NCBI GenBank assembly: GCA_018262775.1
Contig: JADFDU010000011.1
Location: forward strand, 124,001 to 188,000
DNA: 64,000 nt
DNA from: Rhodocyclaceae bacterium
Lineage (GTDB): Bacteria > Pseudomonadota > Gammaproteobacteria > Burkholderiales > Rhodocyclaceae
Direction: 5' to 3'
Numbering within the stretch: the first letter of the stretch is position 1; each line of letters starts with the position of its first letter. This document shows, piece after piece, positions 41,214-48,378 of this stretch. A program made the position numbers and the translations under genes. The notes below the pieces were generated by a model. The model had not been told where the DNA came from. It worked only from the letters and a program-made list of their open reading frames with translations, and ran no database searches.

Positions 41214-42485
41214 ATGAAACTGGAAACCATCGCCGTGCACGGCGGCTACAGTCCCGAACCCACCACCAAGGCTGCGGCGGTGCCCATCTACCAGACCACC
41301 TCCTACGCCTTCGACAACACGCAGCATGGCGCCGACCTGTTCGATCTCAAGGTGGCAGGCAACATCTACACCCGCATCATGAACCCGACTCAGGACGTGC
41401 TGGAAAAGCGCGTGGCCGCCATGGAAGGCGGCATTGCCGGACTGGCGGTGGCCTCGGGAATGGCTGCAATCACTTATGCCATCCAGACCATCGCCGAAGC
41501 GGGCGACAATATCGTCTCGGCCAGCACGCTCTACGGCGGCACCTATAACCTCTTCGCCCATACCTTGCCGCAATACGGCATCACCGTGCGCTTCGCCGAC
41601 TACCGCGATCCGCAGGCCTTCGAGAAGCTGATCGACGGCCGTACCAAGGCAGTGTTCTGCGAATCGGTCGGCAATCCCCTTGGCAACATCACCGATTTCG
41701 ATAAGCTGGCCGAGATCGCCCACCGGCACGGCATTCCGCTGATCGTAGACAACACGGTACCCACGCCTTGCCTGTGCCGGCCCTTCGAACACGGCGCCGA
41801 CATCGTCGTGCATGCGCTGACAAAGTATCTGGGCGGCCACGGCAACTCGATCGGCGGCATCATCGTCGATTCGGGAAAATTCCCCTGGGCCGATCACAAG
41901 CAGAAGTTCAAGCGGCTGAACGAACCCGACGTCTCCTATCATGGCGTGGTCTACACCGAGGCGCTGGGGCCGGCCGCCTACATCGGCCGTGCCCGCGTCG
42001 TGCCCCTGCGCAACATGGGCGCGGCGATCAGTCCCTTCAACGCCTTCCTCATCCTGCAAGGCATCGAGACCGTGACACTGCGCATGGAACGCATCTGCGA
42101 GAACACGCTGAAGGTCGCGCAGTTCCTCAAGGGCCATGCCAAGGTCTCGTGGGTGAATTACGCCGGCCTGCCAGACCACAAGGACCACGGCCTGGTGAAG
42201 AAGTACATGAATGGGCGCGCCTCGGGCATCCTCACCTTCGGCGTCCAGGGCGGCATCGAGGGCGGCACGCGCTTCCAGGACGCCTTGCAACTGATCGTGC
42301 GGCTGGTCAATATCGGCGACTGCAAATCGCTCGCCTGCCACCCGGCCTCGACCACGCATCGCCAGCTTTCGCCGGAGGAAATGGCCAAAGCCGGCGTGTC
42401 GGAGGACATGGTGCGCCTGTCCATCGGCATCGAGCACATCGACGACATCCTCGCCGACCTCGACCAGGCGCTGCAGGCCGCATAG
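41214..42485 (+). CDS. metY: O-acetylhomoserine sulfhydrylase
   Basis: 423 aa Cys/Met metabolism PLP enzyme. MetY makes homocysteine from O-acetylhomoserine and sulfide. PLP lysine in VVHALTKYLGGHGNSIGG, substrate region GNIYTRIMNPTQDVLEKR, and SVGNPLGNITDF. The length and the long YLGGHGNSIGGIIVDSG insert fit MetY/Cys17-type rather than MetB/MetC. The PHA-system gene follows after 16 bases, which may be read from the same transcript without a functional link. Confidence 0.93.
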   Translation: MKLETIAVHGGYSPEPTTKAAAVPIYQTTSYAFDNTQHGADLFDLKVAGNIYTRIMNPTQDVLEKRVAAMEGGIAGLAVASGMAAITYAIQTIAEAGDNIVSASTLYGGTYNLFAHTLPQYGITVRFADYRDPQAFEKLIDGRTKAVFCESVGNPLGNITDFDKLAEIAHRHGIPLIVDNTVPTPCLCRPFEHGADIVVHALTKYLGGHGNSIGGIIVDSGKFPWADHKQKFKRLNEPDVSYHGVVYTEALGPAAYIGRARVVPLRNMGAAISPFNAFLILQGIETVTLRMERICENTLKVAQFLKGHAKVSWVNYAGLPDHKDHGLVKKYMNGRASGILTFGVQGGIEGGTRFQDALQLIVRLVNIGDCKSLACHPASTTHRQLSPEEMAKAGVSEDMVRLSIGIEHIDDILADLDQALQAA

Positions 42486-42501
42486 GACGCCCTGCCGGAC
42501 C

Positions 42502-42798
42502 ATGAGCGACATCCTCATCCGCCGCAGCCACACCATGAGCCCGAAGGCGGCCCGCCAGGCCGCCGAGAAGATCGCCCGTCAGTTGGACGAGGAGTTCGAC
42601 CTGACCTACGAGTGGGAGGAGAATGTCCTCATCTTCACGCGCAGCGGCGTCAACGGAGAACTGGTCGTAGCCAAGAAGGAGGTGCACATCCGTGTCCGCC
42701 TAGGCTTCCTCCTGTTCGCGATCAAGCCGCGCGTGGAGGCGGAAATCCACCGGTTTTTCGACGAGAACTTCGGGCCGGATGCCGGCCCGAAGGTGTAA
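42502..42798 (+). CDS. Polyhydroxyalkanoic acid system family protein (PHA_gran_rgn)
   Basis: 98 aa matching the small PHA_gran_rgn family: SDILIRRSHTMSPKAARQAA, EKIARQLDEEFDLTYEWE, FTRSGVNGEL and IKPRVEAEIHRFFDENFG. Members are found near PHA storage genes; the molecular role is unknown. Its stop is directly adjacent to that of the convergent acyl-CoA-binding gene. It marks the left side of the storage-lipid region. Confidence 0.88.
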   Translation: MSDILIRRSHTMSPKAARQAAEKIARQLDEEFDLTYEWEENVLIFTRSGVNGELVVAKKEVHIRVRLGFLLFAIKPRVEAEIHRFFDENFGPDAGPKV

Positions 42799-43056
42799 TC
42801 AGGACTTCAGCGACTCGATCAGGTCGATATAGCGCTGCATGGCATCATCCTTGCCCGTATCCTTGATCGCCGCCCACGCATCGTATTTCGCGCGGCCAAC
42901 CATGTCCGTGAAGCCGGGACGCTTGCCCTCAACATCGCCGGCCGTGGCCTGCTTGTAGAGGGCATAGATCTGCAGCAGCGTGCTGTTGTCCGGCCGCTCG
43001 CTCAGGTTTTTCGACGCCGCCACCGCCGCCTCGAAACTTGCCTTGATGTCCGCCAT
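42799..43056 (-). CDS. Acyl-CoA-binding protein
   Basis: 85 aa from ATG 43056, with GGAGGGGAG upstream. A full ACBP four-helix domain: ASFEAAVAASKNLSERPDNS, LLQIYALYKQATAGDV, KRPGFTDMVGRAKYDAW. The tyrosine and lysine of LYKQAT and the K-Y-D-A-W segment that hold the CoA phosphate are present. It buffers and delivers long-chain acyl-CoA in the cytoplasm. It is divergent from the wax ester synthase gene (91-bp gap), which uses acyl-CoA. Confidence 0.94.
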   Translation of the reverse strand: MADIKASFEAAVAASKNLSERPDNSTLLQIYALYKQATAGDVEGKRPGFTDMVGRAKYDAWAAIKDTGKDDAMQRYIDLIESLKS

Positions 43057-43147
43057 ACACTCCCCTCCGCTTGATCGCAACGCCCAATCGGCCGCCGTCC
43101 CGGTATTATAGGCGAACCCCAATACACCCTTGGCACCCCTGACTCCC

Positions 43148-44701
43148 ATGAGCAAGCGCGAGCGCGTCTCCCCGGTCGACACGGCCTGGCTGCGGATGGA
43201 CCGGCCGACCAACCTGATGATGATCGTCGGCGTCATGATGTTCGACGGCGCGATGGATTACGACCGCCTGCGGCGCACGCTCGAATCACGGCTGCTCTCC
43301 TACCGCCGTTTCCGGCAGAAAGTGGAGCACGACGCCACCGGCGCCTTCTGGGTCGACGACGAGGACTTCGACCTCGATCGCCACCTGCACCATGCCGCCC
43401 TGCCCGCCGGCGACCACAAGGTCGAGTTGCAGAAAATGGCGGCCGACCTGATGACCACCCCGCTCGACCCGAACCGTCCGCTGTGGAGCTATCACCTCAT
43501 CGACAACTACGACGGCGGCTCGGCGCTGGTGGTGCGCATCCACCACTGCATCGCCGATGGCATCGCCCTCATCGGCGTCATACTCTCGCTCACCGACACC
43601 ACGCCGGACGCCCCGGAGCGGCCCGGCCCGCCCCTGGAAATGGCCAAGGAGGACGGTCCCGACAGCTTCTTCTGGGACCGCGTCTACGCACCCGTCACCC
43701 AGGGCATGATCTCTGCCTTGAATCTGGGCACCCAGGCCTGGCTGAAATATTTCGAACTGCTGACCCATCCCGGCCAGGCGTTCGACTACAGCCGCAAGGG
43801 TGTCGGCATGGCGGCCGAACTGGCCAACCTGCTCATCATGCCGTCCGATTCACAAACCCGCTTCAAGGGCAAGCCCGGCGGCACCAAGGCGGTGGCCTGG
43901 TCGGAACCGATGCCGCTCGCCGAAATCAAGGCGGTGGGCAATGCCCTCGGCTGTTCGGTGAACGACCTGCTGCTGTCCGCCGTGGCGGGCGCACTGCGAG
44001 GGTATCTTGTGGAACAGGGCGATCCGGTGGAAGGCGTCGAAGTGCGCGCCATGGTACCGGTCAACATGCGCTCGAAGGCGGACGAGGGGAAACTCGGCAA
44101 CCGCTTCGGCCTGGTCACCCTGCTGTTGCCGGTCTACGTCGAGAATCCCTTCGAACGGACCTACGAGGTCAGGCGGCGCATGGCGGAACTGAAGGGGTCA
44201 TACCAGCCTGTCGTCGCCCTCGGCGTGCTCGCCGCCACCGGCATGGCGCCGAAATTCGTGCAGGACATCGCGCTCGACATCCTCGCCAACAAGGCCTCGG
44301 CGGTGATGACTAATGTACCCGGGCCGACGCAGCCCCTCTACATGGCGGGCGCACATCTGACGCAGCAGTTGGTCTGGGTGCCGCAGAGTGGCAATATCGG
44401 CATGGGCGTCTCCATCCTCAGCTACAACGGCAAGGTACAGTTCGGCCTCGTCACCGACCGCCATTTCGTCACCGACCCGGAGCGCATCGTCTCGCGCTTC
44501 CGCACGGAATTCGAAAAGCTGGTGTATGCCCTGCTGCTGGACCCGTGGGAAGAGTTACGTTCGCCCGAGGAAATCGAGGAAAGTCTGGAAGAGGAACTGG
44601 CGCTTGCCACCTGCGCGCCTGCGGCCACGAAAAGGCCCAGCAAGCCACGCAAGCCGCGCGCACCGCGGAAGAAGGCTGCCGCGCCGTCTTCCACGGACTG
44701 A
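43148..44701 (+). CDS. Wax ester synthase / diacylglycerol acyltransferase (WS/DGAT)
   Basis: 517 aa from MSKRERVSPVDTAWLRMD. Esterifies fatty alcohol or diacylglycerol with acyl-CoA at the membrane to start lipid bodies. Catalytic HHxxxDG is HHCIADG (residues 132-138). Also present: PLW in DPNRPLWSYHLI, ND in SVNDLLLSAVAGALRGYL, and the LGNRFGLVTLLLP block. The last 40 residues are Lys/Arg/Pro/Ala-rich (KRPSKPRKPRAPRKKAAAPS), a tail not usual for the family but like those of PHA-granule or DNA-binding proteins. It is followed by a REP hairpin and the convergent TPR gene. Confidence 0.94.
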   Translation: MSKRERVSPVDTAWLRMDRPTNLMMIVGVMMFDGAMDYDRLRRTLESRLLSYRRFRQKVEHDATGAFWVDDEDFDLDRHLHHAALPAGDHKVELQKMAADLMTTPLDPNRPLWSYHLIDNYDGGSALVVRIHHCIADGIALIGVILSLTDTTPDAPERPGPPLEMAKEDGPDSFFWDRVYAPVTQGMISALNLGTQAWLKYFELLTHPGQAFDYSRKGVGMAAELANLLIMPSDSQTRFKGKPGGTKAVAWSEPMPLAEIKAVGNALGCSVNDLLLSAVAGALRGYLVEQGDPVEGVEVRAMVPVNMRSKADEGKLGNRFGLVTLLLPVYVENPFERTYEVRRRMAELKGSYQPVVALGVLAATGMAPKFVQDIALDILANKASAVMTNVPGPTQPLYMAGAHLTQQLVWVPQSGNIGMGVSILSYNGKVQFGLVTDRHFVTDPERIVSRFRTEFEKLVYALLLDPWEELRSPEEIEESLEEELALATCAPAATKRPSKPRKPRAPRKKAAAPSSTD

Positions 44702-44739
44702 CTTTTACTTTTTGATTTCACCGCTGCGCTTAAAACCAC

Positions 44740-44808
44740 GTCATTCCCGCGGAAGCGGGAATCCAGGGGTTTAGCGGCACTCTGGATTCCCGCTTCCGCG
44801 GGAATGAC
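44740..44808. repeat. REP-like hairpin (GTCATTCCCGCG type), perfect 27-bp arms
   Basis: Left arm 44740-44766 begins GTCATTCCCGCGGAAGCGGG; right arm 44782-44808 is its exact reverse complement, with a 15-base loop. It sits between the convergent WS/DGAT and TPR genes and could terminate or stabilise both transcripts. It is the best-preserved of at least five related copies in the window. Confidence 0.9.
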
Positions 44809-44815
44809 ATACTTC

Positions 44816-45598
44816 CTACTCTTCCAGTTCCGCCTTCGCCGCTTCGATGTCGAGGCGCTCCATGGCATCCATCGGCTTGCACGCCGCCGCGTCGTTGTAG
44901 AGTTTCTCCGCCTGCTTCATCTTCGCTTCGCCGAACAGCATTACCAGGCCGTTGGCGTACTCGATGCGCGCGATGGCCGAATCCGGATTGAGCTTGAGCG
45001 CCTGCTCGAAATGCTCGATGGCGGCGTCCTTCTTCGCGCCATAGGTCAGACTGCCAACCATCGCGCCCACCTTGTTGATCACCTCGGCATGGAAGGCGCC
45101 GAGGGCGATGTGCGCGTCGGCATGATCGGGGTTCAGCTTGAGTGCCTTGGTGAGGCTGTCGCGCACTTTGCCGCCATGGCCCAGCGCCAGCGCCTTCGCC
45201 ACCGAAATGCCCTGGCTGTAGCGGCCCAGCGCCAGGGCGTGGAAGTAATAGGCATTGGCGTACTTCGGCATTTTCGCCATCTGCTCCTCGCCGCGCGCCA
45301 CTGCCTCCTCGAACAGCGCCAGCTTCTTCTTCTCGTTATCCTCGAGATAGGTGGCGTAGATCGTCGCCGCCTTGTTGGCCACGGCATAACCGGGCAGGCC
45401 CAGGCTCACGCCCAGCTCGCAGGCCTGCTGGAACTCGCCCTGGTGGTAGAGCCGCCAGGCCTCCTGGATCTGCTCTTCCTTCGGAAACTGCTCACGGTCG
45501 CCGCGATGCAACCGGTCCCAGTGCTTCTTCAGCGCTGCGCCGTCATAGGCGTAGGCTTTATCCGCATGGGGAAATTTGTTCCATCCACCCTTGGCCAT
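44816..45598 (-). CDS. Tetratricopeptide-repeat protein of the storage-lipid region
   Basis: 260 aa, no signal peptide. The N-terminus (MAKGGWNKFPHADKAYAYDG) is distinctive. The rest is helical repeats, with clear TPR units at KVRDSLTKALKLNPDHADAH and AAIEHFEQALKLNPDSAIAR. A scaffold role is likely but no partner is known. It follows the TetR gene after 18 bases in the same direction, so it may be co-transcribed with the regulator. Confidence 0.82.
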   Translation of the reverse strand: MAKGGWNKFPHADKAYAYDGAALKKHWDRLHRGDREQFPKEEQIQEAWRLYHQGEFQQACELGVSLGLPGYAVANKAATIYATYLEDNEKKKLALFEEAVARGEEQMAKMPKYANAYYFHALALGRYSQGISVAKALALGHGGKVRDSLTKALKLNPDHADAHIALGAFHAEVINKVGAMVGSLTYGAKKDAAIEHFEQALKLNPDSAIARIEYANGLVMLFGEAKMKQAEKLYNDAAACKPMDAMERLDIEAAKAELEE

Positions 45599-45616
45599 CC
45601 TGGTCTCCTTATTGGC

Positions 45617-46264
45617 TTACGTACTTACATACTCTTGCGAAAGCTTCTGCAACAACTGGCGCGAGGCCCCCTGCAGGAAGGGCGCCATCATCGACATCAC
45701 CTGGTACACGCCCCGCCCGAGGCCGCTGCTCGGATCGCGCCGGCGCGGATCACGCGCATATTCAAACGGCAGCCAGTAGGTGGCGATGACCGCCATGTTG
45801 GTCGCCAGCGCCTGGATCTCGCTGGCACTGGCCTTCATCTCGCCGGTGGCCACGAGTCCTTCGCACAACGCGGTTCCCGTCTTCACCTTGTGCGCGAGGA
45901 TCTGCTTGAAATGCACTTCCAGCAGCCGGTTGCGCGACAGCAGATCGTCCAGGTCGCGGTAGAGGAAGCGGTATTTCCAGATTTCCTCGAAGAGCACATG
46001 CAGGAACAGCCACATGTCCTCGACGTTGGGTGCGCGGCGTGCCGGTGAAGCCAGCGTCTCGCTGATCTCCCGTTCGAAGCCGGCGAACAGCTCGTTGACG
46101 ATCTCGTCCTTGCTGTGGAAATGATAGTAGAGGTTGCCCGGGCTGATGTTCAGGTCATCGGCAATGACCGTGGTGGTGACATTCGGCTCGCCGAAATCGT
46201 TGAACAGCCGCAGGCTGGCTTCGAGGATGCGCTCGCGAGTGCGCCTTTTCGGTTTTCTTTCCAT
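45617..46264 (-). CDS. TetR/AcrR-family regulator
   Basis: 215 aa from MERKPKRRTRERILEASL. N-terminal TetR helix-turn-helix (about 8-60) with VTTTVIADDLNISPGNLYYH and FHSKDEIVNELF. The ligand domain carries many aromatic residues (WLFLHVLFEEIWKYRFLYRD), consistent with a hydrophobic ligand such as acyl-CoA, but this is inference. By position it is the obvious regulator of the region, comparable to PhaD in pseudomonad PHA clusters. A perfect TTAGTG-N6-CACTAA palindrome at 48268-48285 is a candidate target. Confidence 0.88.
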   Translation of the reverse strand: MERKPKRRTRERILEASLRLFNDFGEPNVTTTVIADDLNISPGNLYYHFHSKDEIVNELFAGFEREISETLASPARRAPNVEDMWLFLHVLFEEIWKYRFLYRDLDDLLSRNRLLEVHFKQILAHKVKTGTALCEGLVATGEMKASASEIQALATNMAVIATYWLPFEYARDPRRRDPSSGLGRGVYQVMSMMAPFLQGASRQLLQKLSQEYVST

Positions 46265-46312
46265 GGCAGGCAAAGCATAGCACCCTGCCGCGCGGGGCAA
46301 AACCGCAGCGGC

Positions 46313-47695
46313 TCAGGCCGCCTTGCGTGTCGGCAGCCGGTCTTTCAGCCAGTGCTCCAGCCCGTCGAGGGAATCCCCCAGGCGGTGGCTTGCCGCCAGC
46401 AGGGTGTCTTCCTTCTCCGCATGGCCGCCGATGTCGTGATGCGCCAGGGACTGCTTTTCCTTAAGCGCCTCAAGGCGGATGCTGATGCCATGCCGGGCGA
46501 GAATCGGCCCCAGCTCATGGCGGCGCCGATAGAGCTCGATGCGCGTCTTCTGGTAGGCATGGTCGCAGAGGCGGCGACGGCTCGAATAGCTGAACATGTT
46601 GGTAAAGAACATCTCGGCGTCATCGCTGTTCGGCTCGAACAGCACAACATCGGAATTCTTGTAGTCAGCGCTGTATTTGGCCATGCCCACCTGCAGGCGC
46701 GAGTGGATGATGGAGCGGAAGGTCTGAGCCAGCACCACCGGCAGGCCGCCATCCACCAGCTTGTGGCGCTTGCCGGCACCGCGCTTGACCGCCAGTTCCG
46801 AATCGAAGGGCACCAGCGGGTTGACGCACAGCACCAGCTCGGCACCCTCCTTCAGGGCGACCGAGGCGTGCAGGGTCTTGCGCAGCGCGCCATCGACATA
46901 ATGGCGGCCGTCGACCTCCACCGGCGGGAACAGTCCCGGCAGCGCCGCGCTGGCCTGCACCGCGGTGGAAATCGGCACATGGTCCTGACCGGCCGCGCCG
47001 AACACCACCGATTCGCCGGAATCGAGGTCGGTCGCCACCAGGAACAGGCGATGCCTGAGCTGGCGAAAATCGTTGCTGCGGCCCGGTGCGGTAAAGATAC
47101 GGCTGAGGAACTGATTGATGCCGGCGCTGTTGAAGATGCCGGTCGGGATGGCCTGGGACAGGCGCTGGAATGACTCGAAGAAACTCTGGCTCCAGGGACT
47201 GGCGAGATAGTTCCAGATCGAGGCCAGCAACAGCGGCGGTACCGACAACGCCCGCATGGCGTATTCGCGGAAAGCCGGCTTGAGCAGCAGTTCCGGCTCG
47301 AAGACCTCATCGGCGGTATCGTTCTCGATGAACATGTGGCGCATGCGCTCGGGCGTGAGCCCGTTCGCCAGCCCGGCGGCAACGAAACCGCCCGAACTCA
47401 CGCCGATATAGACGTCGAGGTCATTGAAATCGATGCCCTCGAGCGACTCCGATAATGCCAGGAGCACGCCGAGTTCGTAGATGCCGCCCAACGGTCCGCC
47501 GCCGGCAAGCGCCAAGCCGATGCGAGGCTTTCGCTTCCTGTCATTCCCGTCGTCATCCTCGGACTTGATCCGGGGAAAGCGGGAATCCAGTGGTTTGCGC
47601 GTAGCGCTGGATCCCCGCTTGCGCGCAGTGTTGGATCCCCGCTTGCGCGCAGTGTTGGATCCCCGCTTGCGCGGGGATGGCACACCCTTGACCAT
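46313..47695 (-). CDS. Patatin-like phospholipase with a repeat-derived N-terminus
   Basis: 460 aa. Ser-Asp lipid acyl hydrolase. Oxyanion loop AGGGPLGG (64-71), nucleophile S100 in GVSSGG, and catalytic Asp in the later YVDGALRKTL motif. The first 58 residues are not patatin: they read as three RKRGSNTA-type octapeptide units and a charged linker, encoded by a REP-like element (47538-47680). No other in-frame start exists between that stretch and the patatin core, so the repeat must supply the start or the gene begins with a rare start. The C-terminal part (about 300-460) has patatin-associated helices. It lies 24 bases downstream of the phasin gene. Confidence 0.9.
   Translation of the reverse strand: MVKGVPSPRKRGSNTARKRGSNTARKRGSSATRKPLDSRFPRIKSEDDDGNDRKRKPRIGLALAGGGPLGGIYELGVLLALSESLEGIDFNDLDVYIGVSSGGFVAAGLANGLTPERMRHMFIENDTADEVFEPELLLKPAFREYAMRALSVPPLLLASIWNYLASPWSQSFFESFQRLSQAIPTGIFNSAGINQFLSRIFTAPGRSNDFRQLRHRLFLVATDLDSGESVVFGAAGQDHVPISTAVQASAALPGLFPPVEVDGRHYVDGALRKTLHASVALKEGAELVLCVNPLVPFDSELAVKRGAGKRHKLVDGGLPVVLAQTFRSIIHSRLQVGMAKYSADYKNSDVVLFEPNSDDAEMFFTNMFSYSSRRRLCDHAYQKTRIELYRRRHELGPILARHGISIRLEALKEKQSLAHHDIGGHAEKEDTLLAASHRLGDSLDGLEHWLKDRLPTRKAA
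47538..47680. repeat. REP-like element inside the patatin gene, with 24-bp tandem units
   Basis: A REP half-arm (TCATTCCCGTCGTCATCCTC, then AAGCGGGAATCCAG) is followed by three 24-bp units of TGGATCCCCGCTTGCGCG type at 47607-47630, 47631-47654 and 47655-47678. Because 24 is divisible by three, the array is read in frame as three near-identical octapeptides at the patatin N-terminus. Confidence 0.85.
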
Positions 47696-47719
47696 CCTCG
47701 TCCCGCCTCTGAGGGACGC

Positions 47720-48163
47720 TTACTTCTTCGCGGCGCTGCGACGCGGGGCCGGCTTCTTCTTCGCCCCTTCCAGATTCTGCACGACTTCGGTCAGTTCGAC
47801 CACGCGCTTGGACAGGCGCTCGATGTCCTTCTTGGTGGGCACGCCGAGGCTCGACAGGGAGCGCGCAACGCGATCCTCGAACACCTGCTCCAGCTTGTCC
47901 CAGGTGCCGGACGCCTTGGCGGCCGCCTCGGCCATCTTGTCGCCGGTGACCTTGCGCACGAACGACTGACGGGTTTCGCCTTCCTTCACGAGCGCGTCGA
48001 ACATCTTCACGCCCTCGGCCCCGAGTTTCGTGCCGCTCGCCTGCGCCTTGGCGAATGCGCCCAAGCCGGCCAGCCAGATCTGTTGTGCAGACTCACGCAC
48101 CGTCTGCGCGAAATCGTTGTCCATCGATGATTTTCCTGCCAATGACTTGAGCTTCTTGACCAT
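47720..48163 (-). CDS. Phasin family granule-associated protein
   Basis: 147 aa from the ATG at 48163 (MVKKLKSLAG) with AGGAGG seven bases upstream. Phasin domain of the PhaI/PhaF-type: SAQQIWLAGLGAFAKAQASG, then KEGETRQSFVRKVTGDKM, a helical region, and a basic Ala/Lys/Pro tail (KKKPAPRRSAAKK). Phasins coat PHA or neutral-lipid granules and the basic tail may bind DNA. No PHA synthase lies in the window, so the granule could be PHA made elsewhere or the wax/TAG bodies of this locus. Confidence 0.9.
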   Translation of the reverse strand: MVKKLKSLAGKSSMDNDFAQTVRESAQQIWLAGLGAFAKAQASGTKLGAEGVKMFDALVKEGETRQSFVRKVTGDKMAEAAAKASGTWDKLEQVFEDRVARSLSSLGVPTKKDIERLSKRVVELTEVVQNLEGAKKKPAPRRSAAKK

Positions 48164-48267
48164 GATGTTGCCTCCTGTACAAAATTGAAATTCCTTACCC
48201 TGTTGGCCGCATGTGGCCAAAGCGCCTGCGTACTGCGGATCCCACGCTGCCAATCTAGCCGGAATAA

Positions 48268-48285
48268 TTAGTGAAGGCACACTAA
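48268..48285. promoter_or_regulatory. TTAGTG-AAGGCA-CACTAA palindrome between phasin and acyl-CoA reductase
   Basis: A perfect 6+6 bp inverted repeat with a 6-bp spacer in the 215-bp divergent gap (48164-48378). Its size and symmetry fit a TetR-family operator. A second, GC-rich inverted repeat TTGGCC-GCATGT-GGCCAA lies at 48203-48220 closer to the phasin gene. Confidence 0.4.
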
Positions 48286-48378
48286 AAGGCTGGGCGTTTC
48301 ACTCTAATGACACGGGCACCGTCCTGCCGCGACTGACTTCCCGTGTATGATATTTAGCTCTGCAACGAGGAGGTTGGC

